Below the pieces are notes generated by a model. That model was not told the origin of the DNA, ran no database searches, and saw only the letters and a list, made by a program, of their open reading frames with translations. This document shows, piece by piece, positions 18,808-26,411 of a DNA stretch of 32,778 nucleotides. This stretch comes from Spirochaetota bacterium (GTDB lineage Bacteria > Spirochaetota > UBA4802 > UBA5550): the NCBI GenBank assembly GCA_016929135.1, contig JAFGJK010000005.1:1-32778 (forward strand), given 5' to 3'. The first letter of the stretch is position 1. Every line of letters begins with the position of its first letter. A program made the translations under genes and the position numbers.

Positions 18808-19986
18808 CTACTGGTCCAGCAGCCGAGGGCGTACCGCCACCTGAACGTAGAAGTGCATGGGCGACCTGCTCCGCAGGGCGGTGATCTTTATCGTGCTCCC
18901 CACGGGGGCCTTCTCGATCATGATCAGCAGATCCTTGAAGCTGTCGATGTCCTTGTCGTTCACCTTGACGATCACGTCGCCCACCATCATGCCGGCACTG
19001 TCGGCCGGGCTGTTCTGCACGATGGACCCGACGAAGGCACCGTAATGCCCTTCGAGGCCCAGCTGTTTCGCATAGTTGTCCGATATCTGGGCCACGCTTA
19101 TGCCGATGTATCCCCGCGTGATCCTCCGGTGCAGCTTGAGCTGGGAGAGCACCGTCTTGGCGGTATTCACCGGTATGGCGAACCCGATCCCCATGTATCC
19201 CCCGCTCCTGGAATAGATCATGCGGTTGATCCCTATCACCTCGCCGGTTATGCTGATGAGGGGTCCCCCGGAGTTGCCGGGATTGATCGAGGCGTCGGTC
19301 TGAATGTGCGACCCCCCCATGAGGTCAACGTCGTTCCTCCCGATGGCGCTCACCACCCCCACGGTGAAGGTCCTGTCGAGCCCGAAGGGATTCCCTATTG
19401 CGATGGCCCAGTCACCCACGCGCACCTCGTCGGAGTCGCCCAGGTACACCGGTTTCAGCTTCTCTCTGGGCCTTATCTTCAAAAGGGCGATGTCGGTGTT
19501 GCTGTCGGATCCGACGATGGCGGCGTCGTAGACCCTGTTGTTGATCTTCACGCTCACCTTGTCCACACCGGCGATGACATGGTGGTTGGTGCATATATAG
19601 CCGTCCTCGGAGACGATGAAGCCGGAGCCGAAGCCCTTGCGCATCTGAATCTGTGGACCCTGTTCGAGCCCCTGTCCGAAAAACTCCCTCATGAAGGGAT
19701 CGCTGAACATGGGATAGGGCTGGACCCGCACCAGCTGCTCGGTGTTGACGAAGACAACACTGTCCTTGTAGAGGTCGAAGATCTTGCGGAAGGTCTCCTG
19801 GATCTCATAGGCCTTGCTGCTCGGCGCGGCAGCCTTCAGCGGCGACTCCTCGCGGTTGCCGATGGAGGAGCTGATATCGATCCGGCCCTCCCGGCTGATC
19901 ACGATAAAGGCGACAAAAACGGCCGACACCACCAACACCGGTACCGCATAGATAAGGATCTTTTTATACTTCCCGTTAAGGTTCAT
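18808..19986 (-). CDS. HtrA/Deg-family periplasmic serine protease with one PDZ domain
   Basis: The 392-residue product has an N-terminal membrane anchor (about 10-31), a linker, a trypsin-like domain with catalytic triad H136 (TNHHVI), D165 (SNTDIALLKI) and S239 (INPGNSGGPL), and one PDZ domain (about 290-385, GAFVGSIVQNSPADSAGMMVGD). The single PDZ and membrane anchor make it DegS-like or Deg-like, rather than the two-PDZ DegP of E. coli. It should degrade or process misfolded envelope proteins, or regulate an envelope stress pathway. It lies 12 bases after a small lipoprotein gene and one base before the SGNH-like gene, a probable three-gene operon. ATG at 19986 gives a normal anchor start MNLNGKYKK. 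Confidence 0.95.
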   Translation of the reverse strand: MNLNGKYKKILIYAVPVLVVSAVFVAFIVISREGRIDISSSIGNREESPLKAAAPSSKAYEIQETFRKIFDLYKDSVVFVNTEQLVRVQPYPMFSDPFMREFFGQGLEQGPQIQMRKGFGSGFIVSEDGYICTNHHVIAGVDKVSVKINNRVYDAAIVGSDSNTDIALLKIRPREKLKPVYLGDSDEVRVGDWAIAIGNPFGLDRTFTVGVVSAIGRNDVDLMGGSHIQTDASINPGNSGGPLISITGEVIGINRMIYSRSGGYMGIGFAIPVNTAKTVLSQLKLHRRITRGYIGISVAQISDNYAKQLGLEGHYGAFVGSIVQNSPADSAGMMVGDVIVKVNDKDIDSFKDLLIMIEKAPVGSTIKITALRSRSPMHFYVQVAVRPRLLDQ

Positions 19987-19998
19987 TCCAGTACCCGC

Positions 19999-20190
19999 TT
20001 ATTTGAATTCTCTCGGCGTATATTTCTCTTTCAGCCGCTTCTCTTCCTGAATAAGATCGCGGAATATGAATCGATAGTCGTTGGAATCGTCAACATTTAT
20101 CTGGTCGAAATCGACGGTATTTTTCGGCCTCTCCTTGGAACAGGCCAAACAGAGCACCGCTGTCATGAGTATCACGCAGACTATCTTCAC
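19999..20190 (-). CDS. Small putative lipoprotein
   Basis: A 63-residue product is read from GTG at 20190: VKIVCVILMTAVLCLACSKERP. This is a textbook lipoprotein signal, with Lys at position 2, a hydrophobic core and the LACS lipobox with the lipidated Cys. The mature part is short, acidic and then basic (YRFIFRDLIQEEKRLKEKYT), without a recognised domain. The frame is open up to 20298, but the longer versions would bury the signal peptide behind 23 or more residues. It is the first gene before htrA (12 bases), so it may be a helper or regulator of the protease; that is inference from position only. Confidence 0.7.
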   Translation of the reverse strand: MKIVCVILMTAVLCLACSKERPKNTVDFDQINVDDSNDYRFIFRDLIQEEKRLKEKYTPREFK

Positions 20191-20299
20191 TGGGCGACAC
20201 CGCCCTGCATCGAACAGTGGGCCCCGGTGAAAGGCTTTATGGGGGGTGACATACCGCATTGTCGACGTTCCTCGAGCATTGATTACCCTGGCATGCACT

Positions 20300-20330
20300 C
20301 TAATAATCAGCCCAAAGGGGGATATGTCAA
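20300..20330 (-). promoter_or_regulatory. Candidate promoter of the lipoprotein-htrA-SGNH operon
   Basis: On the minus strand a perfect TTGACA (20330-20325) is followed after 19 bases by TATTAG (20305-20300), about 110 bases before the GTG start at 20190. The spacer is slightly long. Confidence 0.4.
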
Positions 20331-20407
20331 GAGAAAATAGTGGCGGTATTGGATGAATTCACCTGCGGCCCCCGGGGACCGGGCGCATCCCGGCGGTTAA
20401 AAATCTC

Positions 20408-20437
20408 TTGACACAACGCCGAACGATACAATGATAC
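20408..20437 (+). promoter_or_regulatory. Candidate promoter of cluster block A (ACP1 onward)
   Basis: A perfect TTGACA at 20408-20413 is followed by an AT-rich stretch with TACAAT (20427, 13-base spacer) and TGATAC (20432, 18-base spacer). The -35 is convincing and the exact -10 is not. The mRNA leader would be about 70 bases before the ACP1 ATG. Confidence 0.45.
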
Positions 20438-20509
20438 ACAGCACGATCCGACAACCGGGTCCCCGTCCCCGGAAACCAGGACGAATGTATTGAACGGCGA
20501 GGATATCCC

Positions 20510-20764
20510 ATGGAAGCACTACTCCAGGAACTGAAAATGAAGATCATCGAGACCCTCGATCTCGTGGACGTCACTCCCGACGACATAAAAGAGGACGATC
20601 AACTCGTGGGGGGCGATCTCGGCATCGATTCCATCGACGTCCTGGAGCTCGTCATGATGATCGAAAAAGATTACGGCGTGAAGATCGACAACAAGGAACT
20701 GGGGGCAAAGGTCTTCTCCTCGCTCAGGACACTGGCACAGCACATCAAGGACAACCGCGCGTAG
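20510..20764 (+). CDS. Acyl carrier protein 1 of the cluster
   Basis: The 84-residue acidic protein has the four-helix ACP pattern and the phosphopantetheine attachment motif GIDSID, with Ser 41 as the modified residue. It would carry acyl intermediates as thioesters for the ketosynthase encoded five bases downstream. The helix II region (IDVLELVMMIEKDYGVKI) is typical of type II fatty-acid or polyketide ACPs. Its sequence differs clearly from the two other ACPs in the cluster. It starts at ATG 20510 and ends with TAG. As first gene of block A behind its own candidate promoter, it probably sets the expression of the block. Confidence 0.96.
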   Translation: MEALLQELKMKIIETLDLVDVTPDDIKEDDQLVGGDLGIDSIDVLELVMMIEKDYGVKIDNKELGAKVFSSLRTLAQHIKDNRA

Positions 20765-20769
20765 GTGAG

Positions 20770-22926
20770 GTGGCATTGACCCGCGTCTTCATCACAGGGG
20801 CCGGGATCATAAGCCCCCTGGGGAGGGGGCTTGAGGCGACACTGCATGCCCTTCTGCACAACGTCTCCGGCATTGCGCCGGTATCGCTCTTCGGCGTATC
20901 GGGCCCCTCGCCGCTCCCCGTCGGCGAGGCGCCCCTGATCCCGGAAGAGAGCACACTCCCCAGAACGCATCTTCTGGCCCTTGCCGCCGCCGAGGAGGCG
21001 CTGGCCGGGCACGAGGGGCCGGTGGATGCCGTATGCATCGGCACCTCCACCGGCGGAATGGCCGTGACGGAGACGCTCCTGAGAGACGCCGTGACCGATC
21101 CGTCCCTCTACCGCCACCATTCCACAGGAACGGTGGCGGCCGAGGTGGCCCAGAAATTCGGATGCCGGGGACCGCTCCTCACCGTCAGCACCGCCTGTTC
21201 CTCATCCGCAGTGGCCATCGCCATGGCGGCCCGGATGATACAGGCATGCACGGCCCGCATGGTCCTCGCGGGGGGGGCCGATTCACTCTGCCGGCTCACC
21301 TACTACGGCTTCAATTCGCTGCAGTTGCTCGACCCTGCCGGTGCCAGGCCGCTGGACCGGGACAGACGCGGCATGTCCGTCTCCGAGGGGGCGGCGATGC
21401 TTCTCCTTGAGGGGGGGGATTCTCCCCCGCCCGGGGCATTGGCCGAGGTGACCGGCTGGGGCCTCTCCTGCGACGCCTATCATCCGGCCGCACCCAGACC
21501 CGACGGTGGCGGCGCCATGCAGGCGATGCGGTCGGCACTGGAGATGGCCGGCATCCCGCCCGGTGGTGTGGACTACGTCAACCTGCACGGCACCGGCACG
21601 GTGGACAACGACCAGGCCGAGGCGACGGCGGTGCGGGGCATCTTCGGCGGCCACCATCCCCCCCTCTCGTCGATCAAGGGCGCCACGGGTCATTCCCTCG
21701 GGGCGGCCGGGGCTATCGAGGCCGTGGCATCCACCCTGGCCCTGAAGCGCGGTATAATCCCGGCAAACACGGGCTGCGCGGTGCCGGACCAGGCCCTGGG
21801 CATCACCCCGGTGCTGGCGCCGGTGGAGCGCCCCCTCAAGACTGTCCTTTCCAATTCCTTCGGATTCGGCGGCAACAACGCGGCGCTCCTCTTCTGTGCC
21901 CCGGAGGAGACGCGGCCGCCGGCGGCACCGGTGAAGCCCCCGGTCCTGAGGATCATCGCCGCCGCCTGCGCCACCGGCGCCGGGGGGACGGAGTCGACCA
22001 TGGCGAGGATCGTTTCCGGCAGCGCCGCCGGTATCGTGCCGCGGGAGGCGCTGGATTCCCTTCTCTCCCCGAAGGAGGTGCGGCGCCTCAAGCGACTCCC
22101 CAGGATATCACTGGCCCTGGCGCAGGCGGTGCTGCAAGGCTCCGGCACGGAGGGGATATTCTCGGTCTACTACGGCACGGGATGGGGGGCCCTTTCGGAG
22201 ACGGCGGATTTCCTCGGCAAGCTCTACGAATCGCAGGAGCAGTTCACGAGCCCCACGGACTTCGTCGGCTCGGTACACAACGCGCCGGCCGGCCAGATCG
22301 CCATAAAATATTCGGCCGGAGGGGCGAACCTCACCTTCACGGGAGGCGACCACACCTTCGAGCAGGCGCTCCTGGCCCTCTCGCTGTTCGGCTCTCCCGG
22401 TCCGTCGCTCCTGATCGGGGCCGACGAATACCATGAGGCGCTCATGCCGCTGCTGCAGGAAAACCACGCCGCGGAGCTTCCCCCCTCCGAGGGGGGAGGG
22501 GCGCTTATAATCTCTGCGGCGGACCGCCGGCAGGGCCCGGTGATCGCCCCCCTCTATCTCGGACAGACGCTCTCAGGAACGGAGACCCTTGAGGACATGG
22601 CATTACGCCTCAGGGAGATGGACGCCGCTGCGAGGTACGGCGCCGTCTTCGCCGGCATTCCCCGGAAGCACAGGGAATGCGCCGGCCGGCAGATGGCGGA
22701 ACTGCGCCGCATGACGGGCCTCTCCTGCCCGATGATGGACTACCGGGAGCGCATCGGGGAACACTCCTCGGCCACCGCATGCGCCGCCGCTCTTGCCGCC
22801 AGGCTCTGCACGGAAGGGAGTATCCCCGGGGGGATCGCGGGGGACGAGCCGGTGCCCCTCCGGGGAAGGGGGGTCCTGCTCCTGGGCCTCGGGGAGAATC
22901 TCTCCGCAACGGAGATCATGCCGTAG
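20770..22926 (+). CDS. Ketosynthase fused to a chain-length-factor-like second ketosynthase half
   Basis: The 718-residue protein is two thiolase-fold units in one chain. Residues 1-380 are a complete FabF-type ketosynthase with Cys 143 (STACSSSA), His 273 (NLHGTGT), Lys 303 and His 308 (KGATGHSLGAAG), and the SNSFGFGGNN end motif. It should condense acyl and malonyl units on ACP. Residues about 393-715 form a degenerate partner. FTSPTDFVGSVHNAPAGQ and LTFTGGDHTFEQALLAL resemble the Ketoacyl-synt_2 chain length factors of aryl-polyene clusters, in which the active Cys is absent, and IGEHSSATACAAAL is a relic of the GH..GAAG motif. The start is GTG 20770; TTG 20776, with GAGG six bases upstream, is the alternative. 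It lies 5 bases after ACP1. KS and CLF are normally separate proteins that form a heterodimer. Confidence 0.9.
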   Translation: MALTRVFITGAGIISPLGRGLEATLHALLHNVSGIAPVSLFGVSGPSPLPVGEAPLIPEESTLPRTHLLALAAAEEALAGHEGPVDAVCIGTSTGGMAVTETLLRDAVTDPSLYRHHSTGTVAAEVAQKFGCRGPLLTVSTACSSSAVAIAMAARMIQACTARMVLAGGADSLCRLTYYGFNSLQLLDPAGARPLDRDRRGMSVSEGAAMLLLEGGDSPPPGALAEVTGWGLSCDAYHPAAPRPDGGGAMQAMRSALEMAGIPPGGVDYVNLHGTGTVDNDQAEATAVRGIFGGHHPPLSSIKGATGHSLGAAGAIEAVASTLALKRGIIPANTGCAVPDQALGITPVLAPVERPLKTVLSNSFGFGGNNAALLFCAPEETRPPAAPVKPPVLRIIAAACATGAGGTESTMARIVSGSAAGIVPREALDSLLSPKEVRRLKRLPRISLALAQAVLQGSGTEGIFSVYYGTGWGALSETADFLGKLYESQEQFTSPTDFVGSVHNAPAGQIAIKYSAGGANLTFTGGDHTFEQALLALSLFGSPGPSLLIGADEYHEALMPLLQENHAAELPPSEGGGALIISAADRRQGPVIAPLYLGQTLSGTETLEDMALRLREMDAAARYGAVFAGIPRKHRECAGRQMAELRRMTGLSCPMMDYRERIGEHSSATACAAALAARLCTEGSIPGGIAGDEPVPLRGRGVLLLGLGENLSATEIMP

Positions 22927-22949
22927 GGGGCCCCTTTCCCGGAGACACG

Positions 22950-24299
22950 ATGAACATCCTGCTCGTATCGGCCAACACCTTCACCGAACCATATCCGGTC
23001 TACCCGCTGGGCCTCGACTACGTGGCGGGCTCCATCCCCGGACGCCATCGCGTCACCGTCATCGACATGAACGACACCAACGGACCCCAGGGTCTTGCCG
23101 CAGCCGTGAGGACCGCATCGCCCGACCTGGTGGGCCTCTCGCTGCGCAACATCGACAATACCGATGTCACCAGCTCTGAGGGCTTTATCCCGGGATACGG
23201 GGAGCTCATGAGGGCGATCCGCGGCGCCACGCCGTCTCCGGTAGTACTGGGGGGGTGCGCCTTCACCCTGTTCCCCGACGCGCTCCTCAGGGAGTTGGGG
23301 GCCGAGTACGGCATCGTCGGTGAGGGGGAGCGCTTCGCCGCGCTCCTGGAAGCGATCGAGGGGGGCTCTGACCCTGGGACGATTCCGGGTATCGCCATTC
23401 CGGGGTCGCCGGCAGCCGTCCCCCCCCCCTGGGACGGACCGGTACGCCGCCGCTTCGACCCCGGGGCGGCCCACATCGGCTATTACCTGAAGCGTGGGGG
23501 TATGCTGAACCTGCAGAGCAAACGCGGATGCCCTCACCGCTGCATCTACTGCACCTATCCCCACATCGAGGGGAGCGGCCTCCGGCTCTTCCCGCCGGAG
23601 GAGGTGGCGGAGACGGCCCTGGCGCTGCAGCGGGCAGGGGCGCGCTACCTCTTCGTCACCGACGCGGTGTTCAACTGCCATCCGGATCACAGCGAGGCGG
23701 TGGCAGAGGCCTTCATACGAAGCGGACTCTCGATACCCTGGGGCGCCTACTTCTCCCCGGCGGCGCAGAGGGGGGGGGTCTTCGAGCTGATGAAGCGGGC
23801 CGGGCTCACCCACGTCGAGTTCGGAACCGAGTCCCTGAGCGACACCATGCTGCATAACTACGGAAAGCCCTTCGGGGTCGAAGAGGCGTTGAGGGCGCAT
23901 CACGACGCGGTGTCGGCGGGGCTCCATGTCGCCCATTTCATGCTCCTGGGGGGACCCGGCGAAGATGAGTCCACGGTCGATGAGACCCTCTCGGTCGCCG
24001 AGGGGCTCCCCAGGACCGTGCTCTTCTTCTTCTGCGGTATCCGCATCTACCCCAACACCCGCCTCCACGAGATTGCCCTCGGAGAGGGGCAGATCGGACG
24101 TGACGACGACCTCCTCTATCCCCTCTTCTACCGGAGCGGGAGGATTTCCCACGACCGCATCATCGAGCGCGTCAGGGAGCGGGCCGGCGGCCGGACGAAC
24201 TGGGTCTTCGCCGCCGGAGGGGAAACGATGAACAGGGCGCTCAAGAAAATGCACCGCCGCGGGCACACCGGGCCACTGTGGGAGTATCTGGTCCAATGA
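22950..24299 (+). CDS. B12-binding-domain-type radical SAM protein
   Basis: The 449-residue protein begins with a Rossmann-like region as in cobalamin-binding radical SAM enzymes (ILLVSANTFTEPYPVYPLGLDYVAG, then LVGLSLRNID and VVLGGCAFTLFPD, about 1-140). The DxHxxG base-off motif is absent, so B12 may bind base-on or not at all. The radical SAM core follows with CPHRCIYC (C194, C198, C201), which binds the 4Fe-4S cluster that cleaves S-adenosylmethionine. Later segments VEFGTESLSD and LLGGPGEDESTVDET match the class. Relatives act as C-methylases or in lipid, hopanoid and cofactor pathways, including genes reported near ladderane clusters; the reaction here is unknown. ATG lies 23 bases after the KS-CLF gene. 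The coding sequence contains 10-C (23420-23429) and 9-G (23770-23778) tracts. Confidence 0.88.
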   Translation: MNILLVSANTFTEPYPVYPLGLDYVAGSIPGRHRVTVIDMNDTNGPQGLAAAVRTASPDLVGLSLRNIDNTDVTSSEGFIPGYGELMRAIRGATPSPVVLGGCAFTLFPDALLRELGAEYGIVGEGERFAALLEAIEGGSDPGTIPGIAIPGSPAAVPPPWDGPVRRRFDPGAAHIGYYLKRGGMLNLQSKRGCPHRCIYCTYPHIEGSGLRLFPPEEVAETALALQRAGARYLFVTDAVFNCHPDHSEAVAEAFIRSGLSIPWGAYFSPAAQRGGVFELMKRAGLTHVEFGTESLSDTMLHNYGKPFGVEEALRAHHDAVSAGLHVAHFMLLGGPGEDESTVDETLSVAEGLPRTVLFFFCGIRIYPNTRLHEIALGEGQIGRDDDLLYPLFYRSGRISHDRIIERVRERAGGRTNWVFAAGGETMNRALKKMHRRGHTGPLWEYLVQ

Positions 24300-25648
24300 G
24301 GGGAGCGGAGCTGTCCATCCTCCCGATCTCCCGGGCCCATGTCGCCTGCGCCGTCCTCTACGGCATGGCGGCGCTCCTGCTCCCCCTGCATCCTCTGCTG
24401 GCGATGCTGCCGCTGTGCCTGTTTCTGATCCTTTGCGCCGCTGCCCCCTTCATCCCCCGGTGGGGCTTTTTCCTGCCGGTGGTGAGCCGCGGCCCGCGGC
24501 ACCTGCGACAGGTAGCCGTCACCTTCGACGATGGACCCGATCCCGCAGTCACACCGGAGGTGCTGTCGCTCCTGCGGCGGTACGATGCGAGGGCCACATT
24601 TTTCGTCGCCGGTGCCAGCGCGGCGGCGCACCCGGAGCTCCTCCGGGAGATACTCCGGGATGGGCACAGCATCGGCAACCACACCTATCACCATAACCCG
24701 TGGCTCATGACGAAACCCTCGGCGGTCATAGAGCGCGAGATCGACCGCTCCCAGGAACTCCTCGCCGGCCTCGGCGTCACTACGCTTGCCTTTCGCCCCC
24801 CCGCTGCAGTAACGAATCCGAAGCTCTGGCGGATGCTCCTGCGGCGAGGGATGTTCTGCGTGAACTTCAGCAACCGTGCCCTGGACGGGGGGAACAGGAG
24901 GATCGCCGGGCTGGCCGGCCGGATCCTCCGGCGTCTTACGGCAGGCGATATCATCATGCTCCACGACTGCGCCCCCCGCGACCCGGCCGAGATACCGTAC
25001 CTCCTGGAGCAGTTCGAAGAGGTCCTGAAGGGGATACGGGAGCGGGGGCTCGCCCTGGTCCCCCTGGATCGGCTCATCGGCCGCGAGATCATGGTGCCGT
25101 ACGGCCCGGAGGGGATGGGTGATGTCGTCCCCCTCTCCCAGGCATGGGGGGCCGTTGCGCAGTCGCACCTCTTCCGGCGTGCTCCCGGCCGGTTCCACCC
25201 TGGAGTGCCCGGCTCGCGCCCTGGAGACGACAGGATACTGGTGCTTGAAGCACCGGCGGCCCCTGAGGGCGGCACCGCCCCGCGAAACGATTCAGGGATC
25301 CGCCGCATGATCCGATGCCTCCTGGACGCCTCTCCCGGCCAGTATAGGGAGATATACATCGACTCACCGCTCCCCGCAGTGACGAGAGACATCTCCTCGC
25401 TGCTGATGCACCTCCGCGATTGTCTCGCCCCCGGGGGGAGGATACTGTGCCTGTCGCCGGCCCCTTCTGCGCGGGGGATTGCCGCCTCGCTCATTTGTTC
25501 CATGCGGCACGGTATCATACTGCAACTCAGGGGGGCAGGCTCGCTTGAACGTGCCGCCAGGAGGGCCGGCCTCAGGGGATGCCGTGTCCGCATAGAAGAG
25601 GTGACACCCCTCCCCTTCTACCGGCTGGACTGCACCAAAGGCCCGTAA
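24296..25648 (+). CDS. Membrane NodB-type polysaccharide deacetylase with a C-terminal methyltransferase-like extension
   Basis: The 450-residue protein has two hydrophobic segments at the N-terminus (about 13-55). A NodB domain follows, with TFDDGPD (76-82), HTYHH (metal His 129 and His 133), FRPPAA in place of the usual RxPYG, and IIMLHD near the end of the domain (about 225). The Asp-His-His metal triad is intact, so amide or ester deacetylation at the membrane is plausible; motif 3 is altered. Residues about 300-450 read like the second half of a class I methyltransferase (LLMHLRDCLAPGGRILCLSP, then AARRAGLRGCRVRIEEV), but a full GxGxG SAM-binding motif is not seen. This extension assignment is weak. 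It starts ATGA over the radical SAM stop and ends block A. The substrate is unknown. Confidence 0.82.
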   Translation: MRGAELSILPISRAHVACAVLYGMAALLLPLHPLLAMLPLCLFLILCAAAPFIPRWGFFLPVVSRGPRHLRQVAVTFDDGPDPAVTPEVLSLLRRYDARATFFVAGASAAAHPELLREILRDGHSIGNHTYHHNPWLMTKPSAVIEREIDRSQELLAGLGVTTLAFRPPAAVTNPKLWRMLLRRGMFCVNFSNRALDGGNRRIAGLAGRILRRLTAGDIIMLHDCAPRDPAEIPYLLEQFEEVLKGIRERGLALVPLDRLIGREIMVPYGPEGMGDVVPLSQAWGAVAQSHLFRRAPGRFHPGVPGSRPGDDRILVLEAPAAPEGGTAPRNDSGIRRMIRCLLDASPGQYREIYIDSPLPAVTRDISSLLMHLRDCLAPGGRILCLSPAPSARGIAASLICSMRHGIILQLRGAGSLERAARRAGLRGCRVRIEEVTPLPFYRLDCTKGP

Positions 25649-25663
25649 ATGCCCAATTTTTTC

Positions 25664-25690
25664 TTGACACAGAGCGTATACCGATATTAT
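25664..25690 (+). promoter_or_regulatory. Candidate promoter of cluster block B (ACP2 onward)
   Basis: A perfect TTGACA (25664-25669) in the context TTCTTGACACA, then TATTAT (25685-25690) after 15 bases, in the 91-base gap between the deacetylase and ACP2. The -35 context TCTTGACACA is identical to that of block A. Confidence 0.45.
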
Positions 25691-25739
25691 CACCTATCAC
25701 ACTGTGAATACAAACCATCCCCTCTGAATAGAAATTATA

Positions 25740-25982
25740 ATGGAACGAGAAGAGATCTATACCCTTGTGAAGCAATATCTTATCGAGGAATTCGAGATAA
25801 AGGAAGAGAGCATCCATCCCGGGGCAAACCTCTTCGCAGACCTCGGCCTTGACAGCATCGATGCGCTCGACATGGCGGGAATGCTGGAGGAGCGCCTGAA
25901 CATCGAGATAGTCGAGGAGGAGCTGAAGGGGATACGCACCGTCGATGACATTGTCGACTATATTAAAAGAAAGACAGCATAA
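25740..25982 (+). CDS. Acyl carrier protein 2 of the cluster
   Basis: The 80-residue acidic protein has the ACP fold with attachment motif LGLDSIDALD, Ser 39 being the predicted phosphopantetheine site. The length and the helix pattern (MAGMLEERLNIEIVEEEL) are those of a discrete type II ACP. It starts block B behind a candidate promoter and is 13 bases before the hotdog-fold gene, so it is the likely carrier for the dehydratase step. It differs from ACP1 and ACP3 at most surface positions, which suggests division of labour between carriers; this is inference. Confidence 0.96.
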   Translation: MEREEIYTLVKQYLIEEFEIKEESIHPGANLFADLGLDSIDALDMAGMLEERLNIEIVEEELKGIRTVDDIVDYIKRKTA

Positions 25983-25995
25983 ACCCGACGCATCC

Positions 25996-26364
25996 ATGAA
26001 CGACAGCTGGTTTGTTATCAAGAATATCGGGTTCGGCGATACCGGGGGGGCAACCGCGCAGGTGGAGATCCCGGAATCGTCCCCCTGGTTTGCCGGCCAT
26101 TTCCCGGGCTTCCCCCTGCTGCCCGGCATCGCGCAGATACATATGGCCTTCGGACTGATACGTGAAAGCGAGCTGCGTGAGGGGAGAGAGGTGGCGATAG
26201 CCGAGATAAAAAAGGTCCGCTACAGAAAGATGATCACGCCGGGCAGCTCGGTGACGCTCTCGGTGCTCCGCAACGCGGAGAATCCCCTGCGTTACGGCTT
26301 TTCCATCACCTCCGGGGATGAAACAGCGGCACAGGGGACCATCATCATCAGACCGTCGGAATAG
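25996..26364 (+). CDS. ApeI/FabZ-like hotdog-fold 3-hydroxyacyl-ACP dehydratase-like protein
   Basis: The 122-residue single hotdog domain carries WFAGHFPGFPLLPGIAQI, matching the GHFPxxPxLPG active-site signature, with catalytic His at position 35. In FabZ a Glu, and in ApeI-like proteins an Asp, lies 14 residues later; here that position is His 49 (IAQIHM), so the catalytic acid is replaced. The overall form is closest to the short ApeI-type dehydratases of aryl-polyene clusters. It probably dehydrates 3-hydroxyacyl-ACP, though an altered activity (for example isomerase or thioesterase-like) cannot be excluded. ATG at 25996 is 13 bases after ACP2; the longer frame from 25945 overlaps ACP2 and is rejected. 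Confidence 0.85.
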   Translation: MNDSWFVIKNIGFGDTGGATAQVEIPESSPWFAGHFPGFPLLPGIAQIHMAFGLIRESELREGREVAIAEIKKVRYRKMITPGSSVTLSVLRNAENPLRYGFSITSGDETAAQGTIIIRPSE

Positions 26365-26411
26365 ATTGAATGGCCGCGGAGATGTAACTATATTTGACGA
26401 GGAGGAGTACC

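Larger units (their letters stand above)
20191..20509. other. Divergent intergenic region between the htrA operon and the biosynthetic cluster
   Basis: About 320 bases without a convincing gene. It holds two outward-facing candidate promoters (minus strand 20330-20300 and plus strand from 20408), both with a TCTTGACA -35 context, and a GC-rich stretch (20360-20398) between them that could form imperfect hairpins. No T-tract marks a terminator. Confidence 0.6.

Noticed and set aside
18589..20340. Plus-strand ORF of 583 codons antisense to the SGNH, htrA and lipoprotein genes
   Set aside because: It spans three well-supported minus-strand genes and has a His/Asp/Val-rich shadow composition.
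22740..24296. Minus-strand ORF of 518 codons antisense to the B12-type radical SAM gene
   Set aside because: A by-product of high GC; no recognisable domain, while the plus strand has a clear CX3CX2C radical SAM protein.
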